A DNA stretch of 64,000 nt from Prunus persica (taxonomy: Eukaryota; Streptophyta; Magnoliopsida; Rosales; Rosaceae). The stretch spans positions 3,609,488 to 3,673,487 of the forward strand of contig NC_034012.1 of NCBI RefSeq assembly GCF_000346465.2, in the 5' to 3' direction. Positions 14,092 through 26,800 of the stretch are shown in pieces. The notes below the pieces were generated by a model, which was given only the letters and a program-made list of their open reading frames with translations, was not told where the DNA came from and searched no databases. Numbering within the stretch: position 1 is the first letter of the stretch; every line of letters begins with the position of its first letter. The translations under genes and the position numbers were made by a program.

Positions 14092-17000
14092 ATGCCATCT
14101 TTCAAAATGAAGGCTCAATCAAGCACGGGATGTTTACGAGAAAAAAACGGTCTTCGTGTATGTCAAAAGTCAAGTGTGATTACCAAGAAAGCATGTTCTC
14201 ATGTTAGGAAATCTGAACATACAGCGGATCTTGACACTTGTACAAATTGTCAGGAAGGTAAGAAACCAAACATAAAAAGAAGTTGCTGTTCGATCTATCA
14301 TATAGTGTTATAGTAAATACTGTATAATTTATCTTTGTATTGAAGTGATCAAAGTTTGTATTAATTTTTCCATGCATTTTGAGCTCTCTGGCTTTCTAAT
14401 TTTGTAATGGAGGCTTTTAATTTTTCGTAAATTGTTTAATTTAAATGCTTCTTATGAATCTACATTGAGCGTGCAATGCAAGTTTCAACGAAGGACATTG
14501 ATTCGGTCCATGCACAATTATCTGCTTCCAAAGTTTTTTTGCAATTGTTAATGTTAGAGCTTCTTATATTCTCATAGTTTCTTCGAGCATGGACGTTTCT
14601 ATTAAGGAAATTGGACGTGATGAAGCAATTGACCATCAGGAATTGCTGGATGAACAAGATTGTAAGCAATCATGCAATTCTGAAACCAAAAGGATGGTAA
14701 GTGTTTAATTTCCAAGGCTGCGGACACCAATTTATTGCCTTAATAGTGCATTGCCCTTTGGTTTTGAAAATGATTCTTGCTCAAAGTTTTCTTGAATTGC
14801 ACTGTGTGGCAATTAAGATTTCTTATAAGGTTGTATAATTTTCAGGAGTCATCTCACACCTGCCCATCAAATTTAGAGACAATTTTCTCTCCTGCTTTGG
14901 AGTCTAGTGAATCCCATGGCGAACCAAATAGTGAACCAACTGCTGACATTGATGCGGGTATGCCTCAACTTGGTTAATTAAACACATAGAGATCAATCTG
15001 ATATAATTAAAAAGGAAGAAATAACATAGGTATGTGCCAGCCCTGAACTGTGTGTAAATGCTATTCTAAAACACTATTTAGTATGTGTAGGTTATTTCAA
15101 CAAAATTTAACCACTTTCCAGTGGTAATTTGTAACATGTTTTTATATAATAAAAAAAATCAAATCTACCTACTGTGTCATGTAATGTAATGTTACCAATA
15201 AGAGCTAATATCTAGTATGCTAATCTGATCCTGACTTTTCAGGGTTAGGAGCTGGTGACAGTGATGATAACAGAAGTTCATGTGATAATCAAACTTGCGA
15301 TGTCTCAGATTTCTACATTTCTGACATGATCATTTCGAGCTTACCCTTCAACGAGAATGCATTTGATGTTGATATTGGTGAAACGAATTGCTTTCCTGAC
15401 TACAAATGTGCTGAACCAAATATGTTCTTTGATGCGTCTGAGCAATACATGGTATTGCCTTTCCTAGAGGACACTTTCAGAAGCAGTAATATTAATATTG
15501 ATGTTGACAAATCATGTGAAGAAGCCATCGTAGATACAGATTGTGCTGGAATGTATTCGGAAATGGGTCAAATGAGCCCCTGCAACCAGGAAACTGTTGT
15601 TAGTTCTTCTGACTCAGATCAGGCGGAGTCCTTTGATCCACAGTTGTTTATAAAAAATTTACCCGAATTATCAGATGTGGTATCAAATTATCAACCCAAC
15701 ATATTGCCTGAGGATGCTCCAAAAAGAAAGTCTGTAACTCTTGTACTTGATTTGGATGGTAAGTAATGTTATATATCTGTGTTCTCATATGATTACGTGT
15801 TTATCATCATTTAATGCTATTTCTCACATACTTTTGGGACCATAGGTACTTGTTTACTAGTATTGGAACCTTGTTAATGTTATCTTAAATGACGAATTAG
15901 GAATTTATAGTGAATTTCATTTAATTTTCTCAACAAGTTAATCAAACGTCATTGAGCTGTGCTATTGGTAGAGGACGCTGTCCTAAAGCCTACATGAATA
16001 TGGTATATTAACAAAATGCCTACAAGTCAAATTTGAAATCCATAATGTTGAAAATCAAATTTTTTGCAGAAGTCTTTGTTACCTGTTTCCGGTGTCAGTG
16101 AAACATTTAGTTTGAAGTGTTGGCAACTCCCATCTCACTTTCTCTCTTAACAAAAACAAAAAAATACAGTCTTGTGGGTGTTTGCTTATTTTTGAAAAAA
16201 TTTCCGTTGATTTTAACTCAGTCTGGCTACTATAACTGTGTATTAAAGACTGAGCCACATTTTTTAGTTGTTTGACATTCGTCCGGTGAGCCGTCAATGT
16301 GTTGAAAGTTGTGGAAGCAATTTGTAGTGCTTAAATAGGACACGTGAATTGATTGCGATAATATCATCAATGCAGGCTATGTATGTGCAGATGCACACCA
16401 CAGAGATCATATGGCTTCTCTCTAGCCCACAAATCAATTATTTTTCATTTTATACCGTATCACGTAAACAGGTTCATAAGTACAAATATATTTGTCTGTG
16501 TGCGCGCGCTCATGCGTGCCCACATTAATACATTGACATGTATAGACATAAATGTGTGTATTGACAGCATTTAGGCTTAGGTTGTGGTACACCAAGCCAC
16601 TAAGAATGTTGGTTTTCCATTTTTTCATTTGTCTATTTGGTTAACTTTTGTTTGAAGGGCCAGTGGTTCTTTGGGGAAAATATTTAATGAGTCATAAACA
16701 ATATTTTCAAATGTGATATAAATGAATAGGGAACAATTATGGACCACCATACCAATTATGCCCTTGATGTGGTTATGTCAACTAGGGGTCCATAAATCCA
16801 ATCTTCTGCTTAGATATGTTATTCAGTTTAATCTTACTGTGATTTTTTTTTTTTTTTTTTTTGCCAGAGTTTCAGTTGAGAAATATATGTTATTGATACT
16901 TAGTAATGCTGCTATTATATATGCAGAAACACTGGTTCATTCTACATTGGAACATCTTGATGATGCAGACTTCACATTTACCGTCTTTTTCAACATGAAA

Positions 17001-17731
17001 GAGCACACGGTATATGTGAAACAGAGGCCTTACCTCCAAACATTCTTGGAGAAAGTTGCAGAAATGTTTGAAGTTGTTATTTTTACGGCCAGCCAAAGCA
17101 TATATGCAGAGCAACTTCTTGATATATTGGATCCATATGCAAAGCTTATATCTCGCAGAGTTTATCGTGAATCTTGCATTTTCTCAGATGGCAGTTACAC
17201 TAAAGATTTGACAGTTTTAGGTGTTGATCTTGCAAAAGTTGCCATAATTGATAATACTCCACAGGTATATCTCCTGGCCATTTGTGTTAACTTCTTGGAC
17301 CTTTATATCTTAATGTTTAGGATTTTCTTTTTTCAATTTCCATTTGTCCTAATTTTTGCATTGCCAATTTATGGGTTGCCCTATTGCTTGAGAACTCGCA
17401 CTTTCTTTCAGATCTCTTGATGCTGGCAGTTGTAGTGGCTACTAATAAAAATTGGTTTCACTCCTGGCGAAATTAAAAGCTAAGGCAAAGAGAAAAAAAG
17501 TGGAAAGAAATGAACCTTGTTATTACTCGGTAAACTGACTGTTTTTCTCTTATCCTCTTTTTATCATTTCAGGTTTTCCGATTGCAAGTTAATAATGGAA
17601 TTCCTATAAAGAGTTGGTTTGATGATCCATCCGATAGTGCTCTGATTTCATTACTTCCCTTCTTAGAGACCCTGGTTAATGCTGATGATGTTCGTCCAAT
17701 AATTGCCAAGAGATTCGGTAACAAGGAATAA
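14092..17731 (+). CDS. SSP4: SCP1-like small phosphatase (FCP/SCP family), SSP4-type
   Basis: Protein phosphatase of the HAD-type FCP/SCP group, expected to dephosphorylate serines of the RNA polymerase II C-terminal domain in the nucleus. Exons are 14092-14257, 14578-14696, 14846-14957, 15243-15758, 16927-17264 and 17573-17731, giving 469 residues. The N-terminal 300 residues are a low-complexity, acidic plant-specific extension. The catalytic DxDxT appears as LVLDLDETLVHSTLE around residues 302-306 and is interrupted by the 1168-bp intron 15759-16926. The rest of the domain follows: VYVKQRPYLQTFLEKVAEMFEV, VFTASQSIYAEQLLDILDP, then VAIIDNTPQ and PIKSWFDDPSD. The start ATG gives MPSFKMKAQSS, the usual opening of this subfamily. 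It is divergent from PHYE and convergent with the PRP39-like gene. Whether it is SSP4 or SSP4b is not decidable here. Confidence 0.93.
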
Positions 17732-20700
17732 GAGTCACTTGTCTTTCTCATTTGCTTGAATATAGAAGCTCCTTGTCCCTCTCATACCTTTTTTTAAAAT
17801 AGAAAATATTGGCCTCTAATCTTGATGCTCCCGTTCTTTTCTTTTGAGCTCATGAGATAATTAGCTATACAATAAACTCTTTCTTATTGTCAGTCAGCTC
17901 TTGGTTCTTGTTCCCTTGTTTTCTTCCTTTCAGCTTACAACACTGTGGAATGGGTTGTCTAATTTTTGTTCAAAGGTAATTGTAGAGAAAGTATGATTTA
18001 TCCTTATTGTACAGTTTAAGTTGCTTTTATATCAGGGTGTACACATGAGAAATTAGCTATAAAATATTGGCCTTTAATCAAGATGCTCCTCCATCTCTTC
18101 ATTTGAGCTCATTAGGTAATTAATTATGCAATTCAATCTTCTTTTTTTTCTATTGTCTACCAGCTCTTCGTTCTTGTTTCCTTATTTCCTTCCTTTCAGC
18201 TGACAACACTTGAGGACAGTTTGTCTAGTTTTTTGTTCGGAGGTAACTGTATTGAATGTCAATTTATCCTTTTTTGCAATTTCAAGTTGCTTTCTATATT
18301 AGGGTGTGCGCATGAAAAACTAATAAATTCTGAAATACAATTCTTGAAAGCGTTGCCTTTTACTGAGTTTGCTCATTACAGCCACATGTTTTGATACATT
18401 GCCTTTTATTAAAAAATATTCACAATACAATAGGGACCCAATCTAGTCAATATTGTCATAGGCTTTTATGATTTATTAAAAGATTATGTTTCATAGGAAG
18501 AATAATTAATAGCTTATGCCAAAAATTGGAACTGGAAGCCTGTGTAGTAAGATTTACTTTTTCCTTGAGGGATTTATGCCAAAAAGTACATAGTGGGTAT
18601 ACAAAGAGGAGTCTGGCATATTGAGTGTGCTAGATAGTAAATAAAGTCAGGTGGAAAGATGAATTAAGTTGAATGTACAATTATGAATGCCTTTCTAACC
18701 AACTTTTTGACATCTTCATAGATGTCTACCAGTAAGGAAATCTTCAAACAGCTGAATCCTAAGTATTTTCAAAAATTCAAATGATAGTTATGGAAGTAAT
18801 AATACTGTAACAGCTCAAAGTTTAGCTTGTGATAGTGCATATCTTTAGTAAATAAATGATTACCATTCATATAAAATTATTGTTGAAAACAAATTAATGT
18901 AAATGCTATAATAAGTAAATGGCATTGAATACTTTCTGAACTTAAAAGGAAGTCTTACCTTTATGGAATGATATGTCAAATTGTGCTAAATGAAGTTCAG
19001 AACTTTTCTGTAGTAATATGAAGGTGTGGCCCTTCTGGATAAGATATAAGAAACAGGGAGGAACAGAAAGAGGATAAACAACTTGCGCATCCTATGTCCA
19101 CATGGCATCATTTTGCCACAGAATTTCTTCATCCACTCTGACTGACTTCGGGCTTATTTATGTTCTAGGGATTAGTTTTTAGTCTCATTTTCTTTTCTAA
19201 AGAGTTTAAACAACTGGAGCACCATTTCTTGATTAAATCAAAATAGCTTTAGAAGGAAATGTGAGGGGAAGTAAAGTCTGTATTTGATTACATTATATTC
19301 CGAATAGTAAACATAGTTTGTATGTTTGAGTGAATTATATCTTATGAAGCAAGATTGCTCTTATAAATACTGCTTCAGTAAACAAAACATGCACATGGTG
19401 ACATAGGTGGTGAATGAGTTAAGGTTGAGAATGCCATGTTTTACCCTAGGAGGGTGGTATGGGTATGAGATGTACCATATGAAGTGATTTAGTTCATATG
19501 GCCTCTAAAAGTGGGTTTTCTCATGAGGATGCTTAATTTATTGGATTAGCAGATGCTTCCAAAGATATTGCGTAAAAAGTTTAGATGGTGGTTTCTATGC
19601 TTACACTGCACTGATGGATCAAGATATGTATGAAATGTGAATAACAGATGTTGTTGGAGGATTGTGCAGATTGTGGAGACAAAAAGGGTTTGAATAACAG
19701 ATATTAATGGGAGAAAGGAAGATTAGCTGGGTTGTTAAATTAGCTGACTAACACTGCTTTTCATGATCTTCTGCCAGTTTAGTCTTTTTGTACTTTTACA
19801 AATTTGCATGCCTTGTCTGCAGGTCATGCGGAGAACACTAACACATTTTCTGCTAATGTGAAAATAGTAAGTATGTTGAGTTTTGTTGCTACTTCTTTCT
19901 TGAGAAGTCCGTTGAGACATGTATTTATAAAAAGCATACAAGTTTCCTGACTGTATCTTCTCACTCTTGGATTTGTGGAGTGACGTTTGAGATGAGGTGG
20001 TTGTGTAAATCGTTTTCAGATAATCGAGTATTTTTTACTTCATTTTGTTTAATTTTCTGTTCTTTGGTACCCTGGTCATTTGCTTGTTTCATCCTTGCCA
20101 GTGGCTATGGCTATGGCTAATCTGAAATACATAAAAATTAAAGTCTAGCTGGTTGGTGTTATTTTCTGTTGCCATTTTATTGGAGGTTGTGACAATGATT
20201 CGATAAACCTCAAGAGATTTCCATTCTCTGGTATCCAATATTTTAAAGTTTGCTTTTGCAAACAACCCTGCGGAGGAGAAAACTTGTCTTAGAGGTTTGT
20301 CTTCTGCTTAACCAAATTGACAATTTCCCATTTCCCATACCAGGAGTGACTAAGATCTTATATTTACCCCTTTCACTGAGAGTATGGGGTGATAATGCCC
20401 CACTTTTTCTGACCCATTATTGTCGAGGTTGAACCATCTGCAGGTATATCGATAAGCCATGGTTCTTTCTCATGCTCCCATGGGCATGAATAAGAAATGG
20501 TTTCCATTGCTGGTATGAAAATTCCGGACTGTTCACTACGCCATTCAACTGGTTACAAATTAATTACTTTTTATTTTTATTTTTTTAGCAGACAAATTAA
20601 TATACTTAGAAATGGACAAATTCACGTTCAATTAAAGCTACTAGTCCATCATTTCAAACCATCGCTGAAAGTACAACTAGTTGTATCATTTGCAACTGGA

Positions 20701-20876
20701 TGTCTTTGCAACACAAAAAATGGTCGCTCAACATACAAGGGCCAGTCCCTTTTGGCTGAATTGAGCTACTGTCATATAAAAAGGAGGTAACATAATGAAC
20801 AACGGTTAACTTTGTACTAGAATTACATGAAAATATAATTCAACGTCCCTTTCAAGGAGGGTCTCCATGTCGTAAA
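17732..20876. other. Long convergent intergenic region with an old tandem duplication
   Basis: Three kilobases between two gene ends. The first part probably holds the phosphatase 3' UTR. A diverged direct duplication occupies 17803-18320. From 18321 to 20876 the DNA is AT-rich with only short frames without domain content; I recognise no gene, transposon end or RNA gene there. A decayed element cannot be excluded. Confidence 0.55.
17803..18320. repeat. Diverged direct tandem duplication, unit about 258 bp
   Basis: Unit 1 (17803-18060) and unit 2 (18061-18320) share ordered blocks: AAAATATTGGCCT..TAATC, GATGCTCC, TTTGAGCTCAT, CAGCTCTT.GTTCTTGTT, CCTTTCAGCT.ACAACACT, GGTAA.TGTA and a closing AGGGTGT.C.CATGA. 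Copies differ by many substitutions and small indels, so the event is not recent. No reading frame is conserved between them. Confidence 0.8.
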
Positions 20877-23800
20877 TCACAGCATGCTCGTGTTGCCTGC
20901 CGGGGCATCTGCCTTCATTTCTGTCTGCGTATGAGGAGATGCGGAAGATACAACTGTTCCATGGCTATCAGAATTATTTGGTGGCACAGGTGCTTGATCC
21001 TACACAACCCAAAAACAAGAGAATAACATTTATGCTAGATACAACTGTGCAGACATTCAAAGGGAAGTAGAAAAGGGGATACGTCAACACATTTTGGACA
21101 ATGCATGGTGTACGACTATTTTTTTTTTTTATCATAATATTTTTTGGGATAAATCTAGCTCCAAAGTAAATAAATTCCTTAGTTTTTAACTGAGACATGA
21201 CCGTCTTTTCTATTTTTTTGGGTTAAAAGGGGCCAAGATGCCCACATACATGGGCCAATTTGAAACAACTTAGAAATCAGCTTTGAAGTAAATGAACAGA
21301 GAATGTCTCGATAATCCTCAGAAACCAGCTTTGGAAACAATGTAGTCTGGACAACACGACTGCCAGCAATCAGCTTTCTAAGAATGAACAAAAGCACAGA
21401 TCATTGAACGAAAATTCTGCGGGGGAAAAATCTCCTCAAACATGTTTCCACAGTTTTTTCTGTTTCTCATAACTAAAAATAGAATTCAACTGTTTGCTTT
21501 ATGCTGGACCCTAAGGATGAACAGAACATCCAGTGGGGAAGAAGAACGAGAGAAAAAGATGACATGATCCTTTTACGGTTACATTAATTTAAAATTGGAG
21601 AAGAGGAGGGAGAAAAGAATGAACATGTGATAGTTTCATGTCGTCATACCTCTAACTCTTTATTCTTTTTCCTTTTTTGGGTTCATTAATTTGAAATTGT
21701 TACTTCGCTTGCCAGTTACACAAAATGATACATTTAATGCATGGTATACTGATCATATGCTCATGTAATATTAGCACGCATCTGGATAACCTAGTCCCCC
21801 TGATTAAGTGGTTCAACTTGGAGTTATTGACATTTAATTTAAACATGTATTTCTTAGTTTCCTTGACAATGCAGTAACATAACCATGCATTGTAGTCAAA
21901 GTTCAATATCACACCTGATGGTAGTAGTTGTCATGCTTAATCCCAGGACTAATTTGCTGCTGCTGCTGCTCCTGCATAAGTGATTGCTGTTGGAGTGGCT
22001 GCTGATTGTTCTGCATGTAACTCAGATGCTGTTGTTCCTGAAGTTGCTGCTGCTGATGAGGTTGCTGAAGTTGCTGTTGTTGCATTTGCAACTGCTGATT
22101 ATATTGCTGTTGTTGCAAAGGAATCTGTTGCTGCATATTGTGTTGTGTCTGTAATTGCTGCTGTTGCATCTGACCATAGTATTGTTGAAGTTGTTGCGGC
22201 TGCTGCTGATACTGTTGCAACAAGACCTGCTGCTGCTGGGGCTGGGGCTGGGGCTGTTGTTGTTGCTGCTGTGTTTGATGCAGCTGTTGTTGAAGAAGGA
22301 ACTGCTGCTGCTGCTGCTGGTAGTAATAATATTGCCACATCTGATTATATGCTTGACTATTCTGCATCCCGTACTGCCCTAAAATTGATCCTTGAGATGC
22401 CTGTGGAACAACAGATTGGACAGGCAACTGGGGCTGACATGAAGAGGCATAATTTGGTTGTGGTACATTTTGCATATGCCAAGCCTTAGGTGCCATTACA
22501 TTAGCAGGAGTGGCTGCTGCTTGATACGGATTATGATCCTGGCTGCCTTGCTGAATTTGTGGGCTCTGTGAAGACACAAATTGAGAGGGTTGACATAGAC
22601 TGCCAGTCCCAGGCATTGGACCACCCACTTCAGTTTGTGGGTATTTTTGTGGGGAAACTGGCTGCTGCTGATATGATTTTCTTTGTAAACGTCCCCGAAA
22701 CCCAAATTTGGAATCTCTACGAACTTTACCAGAACGATTATTTTGATGCCAGTCTCCGTAACTATTCACAGCTGGTTGAGAAAGTGCATGTGTTGAAATA
22801 GGATTAACCACTTTATTTCCAGCCGTCTCCAAAGCTCTGGCCTTTCTTGGGCTGTACATATAAGAGTCTTCATTAGATTTGCAATTGCTCTCTAGCTTCC
22901 TTCCATTTGAAGTACAGGTTTCTTGAGAACCTTCGCAGTTGAGATAAATGGGGGGTATTAAATCCAGATTTATATTCTCCTGGGAATTTAGAGAAAGACA
23001 CTCTAACGACAGTGGCTTCAGGTCTTGTTCAGACTTATTATCACACTCTCGATTAGCATCACTCCTGTTTGTGCCTTCTTGTGAAGGTTCTACAGAATCA
23101 TTTCCTTCAGCAACTTGACATCCTAATTCAACAGATAATGCCTTCGGTTCAGGAGTATTTTCTCTGGGCTCCTCAGAAACTTCAGGAGATACCTGCTTCA
23201 CTATGACTAAATCTACAGATGACAGATTTGCTTCTGGTGTATCATCTCTGGATTGCTCTTTTGAAACTTCTAGAGATGGCAGTTTCAGCGTTTCCTGTAT
23301 GTTTTCAGGTTGCCTTGGTTGAAGCTTGTCAGAAGTAGTCTTCTCAAGTTGACTTCCGGGAGATGACAATTTCTGGTCACATATCTGGTCAGTAGGATCC
23401 TGGCCAGACTCGATTTTATGATTGTCTGGCAATAACATTTTACTGTCATGCAATGGGAGCTCAATCAGGGAGTCAGAACTACAATCTCCAGATGGCTGCT
23501 GAGGCTGAGCAACCAATGTTTCCTTTGTTCCTCTAGCCAATTTCAAAAGTTTTGTAAATGTAGCATGCTGATCAAAAGTTCTCCTAGTAGAGGATGGGAA
23601 CAATCGTACATGCCGATTCCACACCTTTCTTACTTCATGTATAGTTCCACATAGGTCAACAAACTGTTGCCATCATACACAAGTTAGAACCCTTGGAATT
23701 AGATGTAATAGCATAAACTCTATATTTAGAGTGAATTAAGTAGAGAACCATCTCATATTACAGGAATTTACAACAGCCTTGCTTGTCATTGTAAATTCTA

Positions 23801-26800
23801 GAGAGATTTTCAAATAAGTTCTCACTTTCTTGTAGTTTTTATATCACTTAAATATGTAACTAAGTTAAACATCAGCATTCTAAAAAGAAATATTGCCATC
23901 ACCATTTTGAAAACACATTTCAAAAAATAAAAGAGCACTATTTTGACTTTTAATTAACAATATTAATACAATCCATTCAGAATTTGAAAACTGTATGTCC
24001 AGGTCCAGTAGTAAAAGTTAGTTGAAATTCCCCATGTGAAGGGATTGAGAAGGATGTTAATGTAAAATTTTAAAATAAGGAAGGATACTACATTTTTAGT
24101 AAACAGCAAGGGAGGTTGGTGTAATTTTCTCCATTAGTTAGTATGTGGAGATAACATATGATGCTTCAATCAATGTGTCCTTGCCTTGGATGCACATCTA
24201 GATACCCATCTACTTGTTCATCAAAATAAAACAGTTAAATCTTTCAGCACAGGAAAACATAATTAGAGATTATATTATGAATTGACTCTACCAAAGAAAA
24301 TCATGCTTTTTATTTTGCTGGAAGGGGCTCTGGACAAAATTTAGGAAGTCCAAGTATTGTAGCAAAGCACCATGCACCCTGTAATTAGTGGAAAAGTAAA
24401 TTGACATTCATTCTGAATGACAATAAGCTTTGATCAAACTTGACAATAAGCTTGATCAAACTAAAGATCTAAAATTATAGAATATGGTTTGAAAATCTGG
24501 AGAGGCATAACCCAACAAGTAACACCTTTTCACGCCAATCTACTATTTTTCCCAAAACCAGCATATACATAGAAATGAGTTCAAAGAGAAATTTTAACCT
24601 CTAAATATAAGCTTGAAATATCCTCTGCATCTTTTGCATTCAGAACATCAGATACACTTGACTGTGGAGATATTGCAGTGGCTACAATAGAATCTACCAC
24701 GTTTAGGTGTCGCTTCCCTCCATGCATAATTGAAAAGTTTATCAACTCCTGCAGGCATAACCAAGAAACTTTACTAGTCTCCGATAGCAGTTAAACTTGT
24801 ATCATGATGCTACAATGCAGCAAGGGTTAAATTATAGATTGATGTTTGGTGCAGACTGTATTTCCAGAACAGGTTTCCTTTACGATCTGGAAATGTTTTA
24901 ATAGTCATGAGAGATGCTAAAAGAAGAAATATACCTCTAGAAGTGATTTGCAATGAGGCAAGTGTTTGATGCCATCTATCAAGACATCTCTGGCAGCATC
25001 TGCACTATCAGTCATCTATAACCAGGAAGCAAGGAGATGTTAATAGTCATATCAAGTTGGCTGGAGCACTCATGTACCACTTAAAGATGGAATAATCACC
25101 TAAAAAGTCAAAATATTAAGGGGACAATGGAAGCACACAGAAAAATGGAAATCTGTGCAATCAAACATTTCTAATTACTTAATAAGCCTAAGTGACATTA
25201 AGTACTTAAAACCTAGAGAGTTGAAATAGAACCAAATGTACATAAAATAACTGATGTGACACCAACGCTGAGAAACTGGATTTTCCTGAGTTCATATATT
25301 ACCTACCATGTAGGTAAGTCGGGAAAAATGAACATATAAAATAGGAAGAGTATGCAACTTTTTCTTCTCTGCCGCCATTTCTAGTGCTTCTTTGTATATA
25401 TTGGAAGCTACTGCGAAATTTCCCTGATAATGTAGGAAAACCATCAGCATGTGTTAGTCCTCATTCTTGATCTAATTAATATGTACAGGTGATATTTCCT
25501 TGAAGTGATGAAAGAGCTAATTGCATACCATACGTTTTTCCATATTAGCCTTTAACATAACATTCTTCACAAACTGGGAATCTGATTCTGTATCACATTT
25601 AGGAAAAGCAGCACGGGCACCAGATACATCTCCTATTTTCTCCTTAAACCTGGCATTGAAAAGGTGAATCACCGACAGTCTCTGCAACGAACATATGAGC
25701 AGGGCCATAAACATCTCCAGTCATGTACAAAGCAATCGAGTCAAGGCATCCTATAGAAAGCAGCAATCGAGCAAGTTTCAGCATGGCATAAACTAGTCAC
25801 ATAGTTTCTAATACTAATTTTACAGGAGAACTCTAATATAGTCAATCTCAATAGCACTACTATAAGTTGCCAACAACAGGATTCAGTACAAAATATATGG
25901 CTCTTGGTGCAAATCCTAGTGTAATGGATTGGTTTTACAAAAGCAAAGATATGTCTAATACATATAATCCAAACCATAAGGAGTTCCGGGTGTATCCTTA
26001 CATGGAAGAAAATTAAACCTTTGCCTCAATTCCCCGGTAACCAGTAAGGTGAACAATGAAGTCATATGTTCATAATTACCTTAAGAAAAAAAGATATACA
26101 TTTGGCTCCAGATAGGTAAATCCTATAAATAAATAAAATAAATAAAACATAAAAAACATAAAGCTTAGCCAACAAACTTTAGAATGTTAGTATTTTTGGA
26201 AAGCCCATTAAATGTCCCAACATTCACATATTCTTAAGAAAAGTGCCACATCTCCTGGTCCATTTCACGCTATGAAGGTTTCCACTTCAATCACTAAAGA
26301 GGATACCCCAGAAAATATAACTCAGTAGGATTCATCAGTGCACTGACTACAAAAATTGACGATTAGCCTGTAACTTACCAATATTATAGTCTTTAGATTG
26401 GCCAATAAAACCATTTTACCACAACCTAAAACTAGATGTATATTCATGTTGTAGTCTTTCTTGTCATGGACCCCTAAAAGCAAATTTTAACAGATTTAAT
26501 TCGTTTAACTTTCTTTAAGCATGCTTTTTAACATCACAGAAGGAGCTAAGCTCCATATGATGCATAACAATAAAAGAAAACTAAATATGAAAAATGGATC
26601 AAATATATTAGTTATCAATTTACTTGATGTATAGCAGCAGAATAGTGAAGGAAAATACTGGTGCAAAAACTTCTTCAGATTACATCAATTCTTAATGAAA
26701 CTTAGCATAAGTACCTTTAAATTTGAAGCAGGAGAATAATGGTTTCAAGGAAAAATACCTTCATAAATATTTGGGTTGCTCGGTCAAGAGCATAATTTGC

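Noticed and set aside
21980..22489. Plus-strand Ala/Val-rich frame of 169 codons
   Set aside because: It is the antisense reading of the PRP39-like CAG/CAA tract and has no own features.
24421..24462. Short imperfect duplication (CAATAAGCTT..GATCAAACT) in a PRP39-like intron
   Set aside because: About 20-bp unit, intronic, likely slippage; no further structure.
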